DNA of 8,111 nucleotides from Holophagaceae bacterium (GTDB taxonomy: Bacteria > Acidobacteriota > Holophagae > Holophagales > Holophagaceae). Below the pieces are notes generated by a model. The model saw only the letters and a program-made list of their open reading frames with translations. It ran no database searches and had not been told where the DNA came from. Position numbers and translations under genes: made by a program. The stretch lies in assembly GCA_025355915.1 (NCBI GenBank), contig JANXYT010000422.1:1-8111 (forward strand). The letters are read 5' to 3'. Position 1 is the first letter of the stretch. Every line of letters starts with the position of its first letter. Shown here one piece after another: positions 1 through 6,472 of this stretch.

Positions 1-123
1 CGCCTGCGGGCCGACAGCCACGCCCAGTGGGAGATCCAGCAGTACGCCGCCGCCGTGCGGTCCGTGGTGGAGCCCCTGTACCCGGTCGGACTCAAGGCCC
101 TTCTCGCCGACCACAAGGGATGA
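1..123 (+). CDS. thyX: Flavin-dependent thymidylate synthase ThyX, C-terminal fragment (5' end outside the window)
   Basis: Frame 1 is open from the window edge to a TGA at 121-123 and gives 40 residues. It contains the block LRADSHAQWEIQQYA at residues 2-16, which I recognise as the conserved C-terminal segment of ThyX proteins. Known role: ThyX uses FAD and NADPH to methylate dUMP to dTMP with methylenetetrahydrofolate, replacing ThyA in many bacteria. The family's ThyX signature motif lies upstream and cannot be seen. The remainder, up to the end LADHKG, is the usual short, poorly conserved helix. The stop codon overlaps the start of the next gene as ATGA, so the two are probably cotranslated. 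The family call is firm despite the short fragment because the block is distinctive; completeness of the gene is unknown. Confidence 0.88.
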   Translation, partial: RLRADSHAQWEIQQYAAAVRSVVEPLYPVGLKALLADHKG

Positions 124-1343
124 ACGCCCCGCCCCTCAACCCGGCCCTGTTCCACCTGGATGAGGACCACCTCTGGGTGATGCACTGTGCCGAAGGCCCG
201 GTGCCCCGGGCGGCCATGCGCGCGGTGCGGGTCTTCATGCAGAAGGAGTTGCGGCCCTGGGAGATGCGTTGGGAGGAGGACTTCCTGGGCCTTCCCGCGG
301 CCCTGCGCGCAGAGGCGGCCGCCCTCCTCGGCGCGCGGATGGAGGACATCTCCCTCACGCCCACCACCTCGTCGGGACTGGTGACCGTGGCGCAGGGGTA
401 TCCCTGGGCGGCGGGCGACGAAGTCCTCGCCCCACTGGGAGAGTTTCCCTCCAACGCCTGGCCCTGGCTGGCGCTCGCGCGGCGGGGCGTGGCGTTCCGC
501 GAAGTGCCACTCTGGGATGGGCACCGGGCCGGAACCGACGCCTGGACGAGCCTGCCGCCCACCGCCACGGCCGATCCCGAAGCCCGGATTCTCGCGGCCA
601 TGGGCCCCCACACCCGCCTCCTCGCCCTCTCCTGGATCCGCTTCCAGGATGGCCTAAGGCTCGACCTGCGGCGCCTTGGGGCCGCCTGCCGGGAGCGGGG
701 CGTCCATCTGGTGGTGGACGGCATCCAGGGTGCGGGCACGGTGCCCGTGGCTCTGGAGGGGGTTTCGGCCTTTGCCACCGGGGGCTACAAGGGCCTGCTG
801 GCCCCTGAGGGGTTGGGGTTCCTTTGGACTGAGGCCTCGTTTAGACAATCACTGTCGCCCTCCGGGTCTTGGCTCTCTGTGGTGGATGCTACGGAGTTCT
901 CCCGCCCCTCGACGGACCTTCATCGGGATTGGCTGGCCGATGGCCGGGCCCTGGAATCGGGCGGGCCGAACCTGCTTCATGCCTCGGCCCTGCTGGAATC
1001 CCTGCGCCTGATCAACGGCGCCGGCGTCCCGGCCCTGGCCGCCCACATCGGCAGCCTCCAGGGGCGGCTTCTGGACGCCCTGGAGAGCTCGCCCTGGCGG
1101 GCTGAGTGCCAGCGCCTCCGGGCGCTGCTGAGGGCGGACCGGCTGGGGTCCATCCTCGCCTTCCACCATGGTGGTCGCGGTTCGGACTACCTTCAGGAGC
1201 TGCTCCGCTCCGGCTACCGGCGAGGCATCTTCGCCTCCGTGCGCGAGGGCTACCTGCGGGTGGCCTTCCATGGTTTCCACACGGAGGCCGATGCGGATCG
1301 CCTGGCCGCTTGGTTGCAGCTTGCTACCGGAACAGCCAACTGA
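120..1343 (+). CDS. Class V aminotransferase-fold PLP-dependent enzyme, substrate unknown
   Basis: This is a 407-residue protein with the fold-type I layout of class V aminotransferases, the group of cysteine desulfurases, kynureninases and isopenicillin-N epimerase-like enzymes. Visible landmarks are an N-terminal substrate-loop block near residues 20-30 (VMHCAEGPVPR), TPTTSSG at 80-86 where PLP phosphate is usually held, VVDGIQGAG at 198-206 with Asp200 for the pyridine nitrogen, and GGYKGLLAPEG at 221-231 with Lys224 as the likely Schiff-base lysine. Near the end, YLRVAFHGFHTEAD (378-391) holds Arg380, the usual carboxylate-binding arginine. The ATG at 120 was chosen because it overlaps the thyX stop as ATGA and leaves about 20 residues before the first conserved block; an upstream in-frame extension lies inside thyX and does not look like protein. 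AAGGG abuts the start with no proper spacer, so coupling to thyX is likely. The reaction cannot be told from sequence alone: desulfurase, lyase or epimerase are all possible. Confidence 0.85.
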   Translation: MNAPPLNPALFHLDEDHLWVMHCAEGPVPRAAMRAVRVFMQKELRPWEMRWEEDFLGLPAALRAEAAALLGARMEDISLTPTTSSGLVTVAQGYPWAAGDEVLAPLGEFPSNAWPWLALARRGVAFREVPLWDGHRAGTDAWTSLPPTATADPEARILAAMGPHTRLLALSWIRFQDGLRLDLRRLGAACRERGVHLVVDGIQGAGTVPVALEGVSAFATGGYKGLLAPEGLGFLWTEASFRQSLSPSGSWLSVVDATEFSRPSTDLHRDWLADGRALESGGPNLLHASALLESLRLINGAGVPALAAHIGSLQGRLLDALESSPWRAECQRLRALLRADRLGSILAFHHGGRGSDYLQELLRSGYRRGIFASVREGYLRVAFHGFHTEADADRLAAWLQLATGTAN

Positions 1344-3762
1344 CCTTCGCCTGGACCACGTCGTCCGAGGGCAGGTGTCGCAGGAGGGCGAAGTCCGGGC
1401 GGGGGGAGACGCTGGCCCGGTCGTTGATGAGGGCGTCGGTGCTGGCGCCATGGGTATAGACCAGGAAGAAGGTGGATCCGGGCCGGAACTCCCAGCGCGT
1501 GATGAGGTTGAGGTTCCAGGTGCGGTAGCTGAAGGCGGTCTGGGGACGGGTGCCGAGGGGCTGGTCCCTGGGTAGGCCGCGGCCCAGCGTCCGGTCGTCC
1601 GCATAGTGCTTCAGGTCGCGGAAGTTCCAGTTGGCGGCTAGCCATTGGCTAAAGAGCTGCACGGTGAAGTGCGGAGTGAAGGCGTAGGCGACCCGCAGGG
1701 TCTGGTCAACCTGGCTGAGCCGGCGCAGGCCCACGATGGGGGTGGCGGCGGGCGTCTCCAGCCACTTCAGCTCCCCCTCGTCGCGGGTGACGGAGGTGGA
1801 AAGCTGGAGCTCCAGGGCGGCGGTGGGCTTCAGGATCTGGAAGAGCGTCGCGTCGGTGGAGGGGCCACCCTCCTGCCAGGAGCGGCTGGTGCTGAGGCGG
1901 AGGTACCAGGGCCGGTTGCCGGGCGTGTCGATGCCGAGGTTCGCCCAGGGGAGGCTGGGCCGGCCCAGGTACTTCTTCCGTGGATCGGCGTAGGTGCGGA
2001 GTTCCCGGTCGTCTTCGATGGCCAGGTCCACGCCGCCGCCGCCCCACAGAGAGACGAAGTTCGTGAAGTCAGTCTTGGCCCAGGTGTTGAGGGTGCGCTG
2101 GAAGGTGTGGCCGGCCTGGTCCCGGGCGGCGGCATGGCCCAGGCCCCACTCCCAGTTGCGCAGCACGCCCCAGGTGCGGTCCCAGCGATGGAAGACCTCC
2201 GCATAGGTCCGCTGCTCGTCCGCCCGGCCCAGGTAGCCCACGTCGTTGGGATTGTAGTCGTGGCCCGCATTGATGGCCTGCAGCTCCACGCTCCATCCAC
2301 TGCGCCATTCGCGGTGGGCCCGCAGCCGGCCCCGCCAGCCCTGCTGCGGTGCCTCCTTGGGGCCGGCCTGGCTGCGGCTGAAGGTGGCCTCCAGCAGGCC
2401 GCTCCGGTCCTGGGTGGCATAGACGCCGTCGACGGCCTGGACTTGGCCCAGGCGGCCATCGGGGCCCGCCTGCCGCATCTCCGAGACGAAGCCGCCCAGG
2501 TAGCTGCCCCGCGCGTCCATCAGTTGCTGGACGCGTAAGACCCCGAAGTTGGTGAGGGGCGAGAGCTCGCGCTGGAAGCGCCCTCCGCCTGCATCCTGGA
2601 TGGTCGCGCGGGCGGGTTCCACGCTGGCGCCCAGCAGGCCCACGTTGGTGCCCGAGGCGTATTTGGCGGTGTACTTGGCGGCGGCGGTGATGTCCGTGGC
2701 GTTGGGCCGGTCTCGCAGGGATTCGCCCGGGTTCAGGTAAGGATCCGACAATCCTTGTCCAATACGACGGCTGTAGAAGAGGTCGGGGCCCGCCACGCGG
2801 AAGATGTCCATGCCCTCGAGAAAGAAGGGGCGCTTCTCGGGAAAAAAGGTCTCGACGGTGCCCAGGTTCAGCACGGCCTGATCCACCTCCACCTGGCCGA
2901 AGTCCGGCCGCACGGAGAGGTCCACCTGGGCATGGGAGCTGAGGCTCCAGCGGGCATCCAGTCCGGCGCGGCCCTCCCAGCGGCGATCGTCAAAGCCGCG
3001 GGTGGTTTCGAATTTCCGCGCCAGCCCCAGGTAGGGCAGGTACTCGCGGCGGGGCTGGGGGTTCAGGCCCTCCAGGCCCGTCAGCTCGGGGAAGCGGCTC
3101 ACAAAGCCGTTCTCGCCCCGGGGCACCACCTGCCAGCGGGTGGATTCCCGGACGGCGCCCTGGTCCATGCGGCTGAAGTTGATGCCCCAGGTCTGGGGCC
3201 CACCGCCGCCCTTGAACCGCAGCAGCGAGAGGGGGATCTTCAGTTCCGCGCTCCACCCCTCCGCGTCCACGGACACAGCGCTTTCCCACACCCCGTCCCA
3301 GCTGGCATCAAAGGAACTGTCGTTGTAGATAACCTGGTCCTTCTGCACCCCCGCGGCGTTCACCTCGAAGACGAGCGCGGTGCGCCGGTCATGGTTGGAA
3401 TCCAAGGCCACGCCGAACCAGTCGCCCTGGCTGTCCTGGTCGCGGCGGTGGAGGCGACGCACCACCTGGGCGGAGCCGGGCTCCAGAACGGGATCGTGGT
3501 GCATGCGGGCGCCGATGTAGAGGAACCGGTCGTCGTAGAGCACCCGAACCTCGGTGCGCTGGCGAGCGGGCTGCCCCCGTTGGGGCCACTCCTGGGTGAA
3601 GCCCGAGGCGGCCGGCGCCTGCCGCCAGATGGCCTCATCCAAGTGCCCATCCACCCGGATCGCCTCGGGCGTTCGCAGGGCCTGGAGGCCCAGGCCTGGG
3701 TCGGACGCGACCAAGCCCAGTCCATCCAGCACGAGGATCACAAGCAGGGCGGGTGGGCGCAT
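1324..3762 (-). CDS. DUF5916 outer-membrane protein with CBM9-like N-terminal domain
   Basis: This is an 812-residue exported protein. Residues 1-20 (MRPPALLVILVLDGLGLVAS) form a signal peptide, oddly with an Asp in the hydrophobic core. Residues about 32-215 resemble the CBM9-like beta-sandwich found at the front of this family: IRVDGHLDEAIW at 36-47, DWFGVALDSN at 114-123, and GWSAELKIPLSLLRF at 169-183. Residues 285-316 carry the DUF5916 signature, including FFPEKRPFFLEG (306-317). The rest alternates aromatic and polar residues as in an outer-membrane beta-barrel, and the chain ends in VSWLFR with a penultimate aromatic, typical of barrel C-termini. The family has no settled function; some members sit near glycan or peptide metabolism genes, but nothing here supports that. 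The start at 3762 was chosen over an ATG at 3810 because AGGAG lies 4 nt upstream and the signal peptide begins directly. The 3' end overlaps the convergent aminotransferase gene. Confidence 0.88.
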   Translation of the reverse strand: MRPPALLVILVLDGLGLVASDPGLGLQALRTPEAIRVDGHLDEAIWRQAPAASGFTQEWPQRGQPARQRTEVRVLYDDRFLYIGARMHHDPVLEPGSAQVVRRLHRRDQDSQGDWFGVALDSNHDRRTALVFEVNAAGVQKDQVIYNDSSFDASWDGVWESAVSVDAEGWSAELKIPLSLLRFKGGGGPQTWGINFSRMDQGAVRESTRWQVVPRGENGFVSRFPELTGLEGLNPQPRREYLPYLGLARKFETTRGFDDRRWEGRAGLDARWSLSSHAQVDLSVRPDFGQVEVDQAVLNLGTVETFFPEKRPFFLEGMDIFRVAGPDLFYSRRIGQGLSDPYLNPGESLRDRPNATDITAAAKYTAKYASGTNVGLLGASVEPARATIQDAGGGRFQRELSPLTNFGVLRVQQLMDARGSYLGGFVSEMRQAGPDGRLGQVQAVDGVYATQDRSGLLEATFSRSQAGPKEAPQQGWRGRLRAHREWRSGWSVELQAINAGHDYNPNDVGYLGRADEQRTYAEVFHRWDRTWGVLRNWEWGLGHAAARDQAGHTFQRTLNTWAKTDFTNFVSLWGGGGVDLAIEDDRELRTYADPRKKYLGRPSLPWANLGIDTPGNRPWYLRLSTSRSWQEGGPSTDATLFQILKPTAALELQLSTSVTRDEGELKWLETPAATPIVGLRRLSQVDQTLRVAYAFTPHFTVQLFSQWLAANWNFRDLKHYADDRTLGRGLPRDQPLGTRPQTAFSYRTWNLNLITRWEFRPGSTFFLVYTHGASTDALINDRASVSPRPDFALLRHLPSDDVVQAKVSWLFR

Positions 3763-3766
3763 GGCT

Positions 3767-3771
3767 CTCCT
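3767..3771 (-). promoter_or_regulatory. Ribosome binding site deciding the DUF5916 start
   Basis: On the minus strand AGGAG lies 4 nt before the ATG at 3762-3760. The alternative in-frame ATG at 3810 would add 16 charged residues in front of the signal peptide and has no comparable site, so this motif fixes the start. Confidence 0.75.
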
Positions 3772-3891
3772 GGGCACGCGAGGCGAGGGCACTCCGGCGT
3801 CCAGATCCATGGTGCCACATCTTGCGAGGTATCATCGTCTGTGGAGCTTCTCTGCGCCTTCCAGCAGGTCATCGATAGATACTGGTCTCCG

Positions 3892-3896
3892 AGGAG
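3892..3896 (+). promoter_or_regulatory. Ribosome binding site of the DUF192 gene
   Basis: AGGAG is followed by a 5-nt spacer and the ATG at 3902. This selects that ATG over the in-frame ATG two codons later and excludes the long open extension upstream, which would run antisense through the DUF5916 gene. Confidence 0.75.
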
Positions 3897-3901
3897 TTGA
3901 C

Positions 3902-4384
3902 ATGCGCATGCTGTTCACCGCCCTGCTGTCCCTTCCCCTGCTGGCGGGGGGCGGGGGCACCGTCGCCTTCCGCCAAACGACCTTCCTGGCCGAGGTGGCC
4001 GCCACGGAGCAGGAAAAGGCCAAGGGCATGATGTACCGGCAGAGCCTGGCCAAGGACCGCTGCATGTTCTTTGTGTATGGCGAGGATGGCTACCACAGCA
4101 TCTGGATGAAGAACTGTCTCATCGCCCTGGACGTGGCCTGGATCGATGCCGAGGGGCGTGTGGTGGAAACGGCGCAGCAGGTGCCGCCTTGCAGTCCCAT
4201 GCGGGGGGACGACTGTCCCACCTACGGCGGCAAGGTGCCCTCCCGCTACTTCATCGAGTTCCAGTCGGGGACCGTGAAGCGCCTGGGGCTGAAGAAGGGG
4301 GAGCGCCTTGGTTGGGATCTCACCCTGGACGATGGCCGCGTCCTGCAAGGGGGCCTTCCGATGCCTAAGGCTCGGAAGAGGTAG
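3902..4384 (+). CDS. Exported DUF192 domain protein
   Basis: This 160-residue protein has a short signal peptide (residues 1-16 or so, MRMLFTALLSLPLLAG, no lipobox cysteine) and then a single DUF192 domain that fills the rest. Family landmarks are EKAKGMMYRQSL at about 38-49, CMFFVY at 54-59, and the highly conserved core SIWMKNCLIALDVAWID near 66-82, followed by GRVVETAQQVPPC. The length is usual for secreted DUF192 proteins. The family is widespread in bacteria and archaea and has no established biochemical role, so none is given here. Being exported, it probably acts in the periplasm. It is divergent from the DUF5916 gene and shares that 139-bp upstream region, which may mean joint control but does not prove it. 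Its last 20 bp overlap the end of the convergent phosphoesterase gene. Confidence 0.9.
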   Translation: MRMLFTALLSLPLLAGGGGTVAFRQTTFLAEVAATEQEKAKGMMYRQSLAKDRCMFFVYGEDGYHSIWMKNCLIALDVAWIDAEGRVVETAQQVPPCSPMRGDDCPTYGGKVPSRYFIEFQSGTVKRLGLKKGERLGWDLTLDDGRVLQGGLPMPKARKR

Positions 4385-5168
4385 GCGCGGCTATATCTTC
4401 GGTCTTGCCAGAATCTTTGCCCCTCCGGGGGGGGCGGGTGAGCGTCCGGAGGTGTTCCGGTGTGGGCGGGAGGCCGCCCAGATCCAGGGGGCTCAGCCGG
4501 TCGGCCAGCAGCTTCCAGGCGCGGGCCTGGCGTGGCAGGCGCTCGGACTGGATCACTTCGAACCCCTGGGCGTAGCTCACGAAGGGCGGCATCACCAGGG
4601 CGAAGCCCGTGTAGAGAAAGGCAGGCAGCCGCAGCCAGTCCGGTTCGCCCACGGGGCTCAGACCGGGCACGGCAAAGAGGGGGTGCACGCCGCCATTGAT
4701 CCAGAAGCCATGGGAGGGATCGTGCCGGGGATAGACGAAGATCCGTCGCCGGTGCATGAGGGTGAAGGGCCCCACGCGGTGCTGCTCGACGGGCTGGATG
4801 CCGGTACCCTCCAGGGCGGGGCCGCTGCTGCGCTCAGGGTGACCCACCACCTGGACGACCTGCCGGCCACCGGCCTTCAGCTTGCGGAAGATGGTGCGCA
4901 GTTCCTCGGCCTCATCGCCCTCCACGGCGCCCTGGCTGGGTTTCAGGTCCCCCAACAAGGCCACCTGGTCCGGGGCGTAGTCGTCCATGAGGCTGAAGAC
5001 GCGCTCCCAGATCTCCAGGTGCGGCGTGGCGGGCATGGGGTCGGGCCGACGGCGCCGGGCCGCGCCGAGCCCAAAGAAGAGGTCTGCCAGTACCAGCGTC
5101 TTGTACTGGGGCAGCCACACGGCCCGTCGGCTGTCGAGCACCACATCTTCGTTGAGCTGGACCTGCAC
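4365..5168 (-). CDS. PdeM-like calcineurin-fold phosphoesterase with degraded active site
   Basis: This 267-residue protein has the overall layout of PdeM/YbbF-type metallophosphoesterases. A beta-strand block VVLDSRRAVWLPQYKTLVLADL (residues 9-30) leads into the first metal motif, then LLGDLK at 71-76, VVGHPE at 107-112, LMHRRR at 137-142 and WINGGVHPLF at 156-165. Compared with the family pattern (DxH, GDxxH, GNHD, H, GHxHP), Asp29, Asp74, His139 and His162 remain. The first-motif His is Phe31, GNHD has become GHPE, and the first His of GHxHP is Gly160. The protein may therefore be inactive or bind metal differently. Residues 232-267 are Pro/Arg/Ser-rich and probably disordered. The GTG at 5168 was chosen because GGAGG lies 5 nt upstream; a GTG at 5198 is possible but poorly served. 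None of the DNA-repair helicase, ligase or exonuclease genes that often flank pdeM are present in this window. Confidence 0.72.
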   Translation of the reverse strand: MQVQLNEDVVLDSRRAVWLPQYKTLVLADLFFGLGAARRRRPDPMPATPHLEIWERVFSLMDDYAPDQVALLGDLKPSQGAVEGDEAEELRTIFRKLKAGGRQVVQVVGHPERSSGPALEGTGIQPVEQHRVGPFTLMHRRRIFVYPRHDPSHGFWINGGVHPLFAVPGLSPVGEPDWLRLPAFLYTGFALVMPPFVSYAQGFEVIQSERLPRQARAWKLLADRLSPLDLGGLPPTPEHLRTLTRPPRRGKDSGKTEDIAAPTSSEP

Positions 5169-5236
5169 CGGAACCTCCAGCCTTCCATTGGAACACACGC
5201 CGTTCCAGAATCCTTTGTTGAGGGAATCCGTGCGCC
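5169..5236. promoter_or_regulatory. Divergent intergenic region with TTCCA/TGGAA half-sites
   Basis: TTCCA at 5183-5187, TGGAA at 5189-5193 and TTCCA at 5203-5207 lie within 25 bp. The second and third form the inverted repeat TGGAAC-N7-GTTCCA (5189-5207). The region separates the divergent phosphoesterase and TauE/SafE genes, so it is a reasonable place for an operator. No strong -35/-10 pair is visible on either strand. AGGGA at 5221-5225 lies 11 nt before the plus-strand ATG and is a rather distant ribosome binding site. Confidence 0.35.
5174..5178 (-). promoter_or_regulatory. Ribosome binding site deciding the phosphoesterase start
   Basis: On the minus strand a full GGAGG is followed by 5 nt and GTG at 5168-5166. 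The alternative GTG at 5198 has only AAGGA about 12 nt away. Choosing 5168 also leaves the TTCCA/TGGAA half-sites in non-coding DNA. Confidence 0.6.
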
Positions 5237-6022
5237 ATGCCCGTTGATGCGAACCACCTGCTGGCGGGCCTGGGCACGGGCCTCTGCGGAGGCGTGCTGT
5301 CGGGCCTGTTCGGGGTGGGTGGTGGCATCGTCATGGTACCCCTGCTGGGTTTATTCCTGGGCCTTGATCAGCACCGGGCCCAGGGCGCCACGCTGGCGGC
5401 CATGCTGTTGCCCACAGGGCTTCCCGCCGTCCTCCAGTACCGCAAGCGGGGCATCGCTTCCAGCGTGCCCCTGGTGGGTGTGCTCGTGCTGGCCTTTCTC
5501 TTTGGAATCTATGGCGGTTCCCTGGTGGCCAACCGCATTCCCTCGAACGCCCTGCGTTGGGGTTACGCCTCGTTTCTGGTGTTTCTCGCGGTCAGGACCT
5601 TCCTGCGACAGGAACAGGCCACGGTGGACCGCAGCGCGGAACCCTTCGATTTGGAAGGGCTATGGACCTGGGGCCTGCCCATCGGACTGCTGGCGGGGCT
5701 GGTGTCGGGCCTGACGGGCCTCGGCGGCGCGGTGGTGGTGATTCCGCTGCTGGCCGCAAAATTCCGCATGACCCAGCACGAGGCGCAACTCACCAGCCTC
5801 ATGATGCTGCTGCCTCCCATCGGGCTCCCCGGGGTCTACGTGTATGCGAAGGCCCAAGGAGGCCTGCCCTGGCTGGTGATCGGCGGTGTGGCCCTGGGCT
5901 TCGCGGTGGGTGCGCTGGGGGGCGCCCGGGTGGCCACCCGCATCCAGGGCGCGAAGCTGAAGCAGGTCTACGCCGGGATCGTGCTACTGATGGCCCTGCT
6001 GGTGGCAGGGTGGGGGCGGTAG
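5237..6022 (+). CDS. TauE/SafE (TSUP) family membrane carrier
   Basis: This 261-residue integral membrane protein has about eight hydrophobic segments and the two-half structure of the TauE/SafE family. The first half has SGLFGVGGGIVMVPLL at 22-37 and QHRAQ at 45-49. The second has SGLTGLGGAVVVIPLL at 157-172 and QHEAQ at 180-184. A polar linker at about 123-140 separates the halves. Family members export or import sulfite, sulfoacetate, taurine-related sulfonates or other small organic anions, so the substrate cannot be fixed from sequence, and no sulfur-metabolism gene is nearby to help. The length is typical. The ATG at 5237 is the first in frame and puts a short polar stretch before the first membrane segment. 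It is followed 48 bp later by another membrane protein gene on the same strand, possibly cotranscribed. Confidence 0.9.
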   Translation: MPVDANHLLAGLGTGLCGGVLSGLFGVGGGIVMVPLLGLFLGLDQHRAQGATLAAMLLPTGLPAVLQYRKRGIASSVPLVGVLVLAFLFGIYGGSLVANRIPSNALRWGYASFLVFLAVRTFLRQEQATVDRSAEPFDLEGLWTWGLPIGLLAGLVSGLTGLGGAVVVIPLLAAKFRMTQHEAQLTSLMMLLPPIGLPGVYVYAKAQGGLPWLVIGGVALGFAVGALGGARVATRIQGAKLKQVYAGIVLLMALLVAGWGR

Positions 6023-6060
6023 CTCGTCTGAGGGACCAGCTGTTGCGCTATCCTCGAGCC

Positions 6061-6065
6061 GGAGG
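6061..6065 (+). promoter_or_regulatory. Ribosome binding site supporting a GTG start
   Basis: GGAGG lies 5 nt upstream of the GTG at 6071. It is the strongest plus-strand site in this window and supports a real gene starting at a non-ATG codon. Confidence 0.75.
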
Positions 6066-6070
6066 TTGCC

Positions 6071-6418
6071 GTGCCCCTGGATGTCCCGACCCCCCTCTTC
6101 GTGGGGGAGCGCCTGCGAGACTTGCTCCTGTGCTACGCCGGGCCCTGGGCCTTCGTGCCCTACATCCGGAACCGCGAGGATTCGGAGCTGCTGTGGCACG
6201 CGCGCCAGGGCGTGATCCTGGCCTTCGCCGAATGCGTCCTCATGCTGGCCTTGGTGATCCTCGGCCTCTTCCCCATCTTCGGGTACGTCTCCGTGCGCTT
6301 CTTCCTGCCCCTTTGGCTGCTCTGGTGCCTGGGCATGTCCGTGACGAGCGTGCTGCAGGCCACCAAAGGCAAGAAGCACCGCATTCCGGTGATCCACCAG
6401 TTCATCGAGTACCTATAG
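6071..6418 (+). CDS. Small membrane protein, Tic20/DUF4870-like
   Basis: This is a 115-residue protein starting at GTG with an excellent GGAGG site. It has three likely membrane segments, at about residues 15-31, 46-68 and 72-95, and a basic stretch KGKKHR at 99-104. The segment YAGPWAFVPYI followed by LWHARQGVIL (41-50) resembles the H-A-R/K-Q-G element of DUF4870/Tic20-like small membrane proteins, where the first and second membrane helices flank this motif. These proteins are common in bacteria and have no settled function. It follows the TauE/SafE gene by 48 bp on the same strand, so cotranscription is possible. It ends just before two hairpins that would serve as its terminator. The family call rests on one motif and the hydrophobic pattern, so it is tentative; that it is a real gene is well supported. 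Confidence 0.7.
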   Translation: MPLDVPTPLFVGERLRDLLLCYAGPWAFVPYIRNREDSELLWHARQGVILAFAECVLMLALVILGLFPIFGYVSVRFFLPLWLLWCLGMSVTSVLQATKGKKHRIPVIHQFIEYL

Positions 6419-6423
6419 CGAGT

Positions 6424-6466
6424 CAGGGGGGACCGCCCGGCCGCAAGCGGCCTCTGCGTCCCCCTG
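6424..6466. repeat. Nested inverted repeat, possible RNA hairpin
   Basis: Outer arms CAGGGGGGAC (6424-6433) and GTCCCCCTG (6458-6466) pair with one bulged G. Inside them GGCCGC-AA-GCGGCC (6439-6452) forms its own GC-only hairpin. The structure begins 6 nt after the stop of the small membrane protein gene and has no T tract after it. It may act with the next hairpin in 3'-end formation or be a dispersed palindromic element. Confidence 0.5.
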
Positions 6467-6472
6467 GCCCCC

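Larger units (their letters stand above)
3763..3901. promoter_or_regulatory. Divergent intergenic region between the DUF5916 and DUF192 genes
   Basis: These 139 bp separate two divergently transcribed genes for exported proteins and must hold at least one promoter for each. The right half (about 3825-3890) is less GC-rich than its surroundings. For the plus strand, GATACT at 3878-3883 matches four of six bases of a -10 box but has no good -35 box at normal spacing. On the minus strand the best A+T-rich segment is the complement of GGTATCATC near 3827-3835, also weak. I see no convincing operator palindrome. Exact promoters cannot be assigned by eye. Confidence 0.4.

Noticed and set aside
849..1604. 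251-codon minus-strand frame across the aminotransferase and DUF5916 tails
   Set aside because: It overlaps two genes that have conserved motifs, and its translation is Pro/Ser/Arg/Gly-rich without domains.
1645..2538. 297-codon plus-strand open frame opposite the DUF5916 gene
   Set aside because: Same reasons: composition follows the complement of the real gene, and no family motif is visible.
3763..3810. N-terminal extension of the DUF5916 protein to an ATG at 3810
   Set aside because: It would place 16 charged residues before the signal peptide, and the AGGAG site fits only the start at 3762.
2755..3900. 381-codon plus-strand open frame opposite the DUF5916 gene
   Set aside because: It runs antisense to a clearly real gene, its translation is low-complexity Gly/Ala/Val/His-rich without recognisable motifs, and it has no ribosome binding site. 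High GC makes such mirror frames common.
4308..5714. 468-codon plus-strand frame across the phosphoesterase and TauE/SafE genes
   Set aside because: It is antisense to one gene and out of frame with the other; its second half is a shifted reading of the membrane protein.
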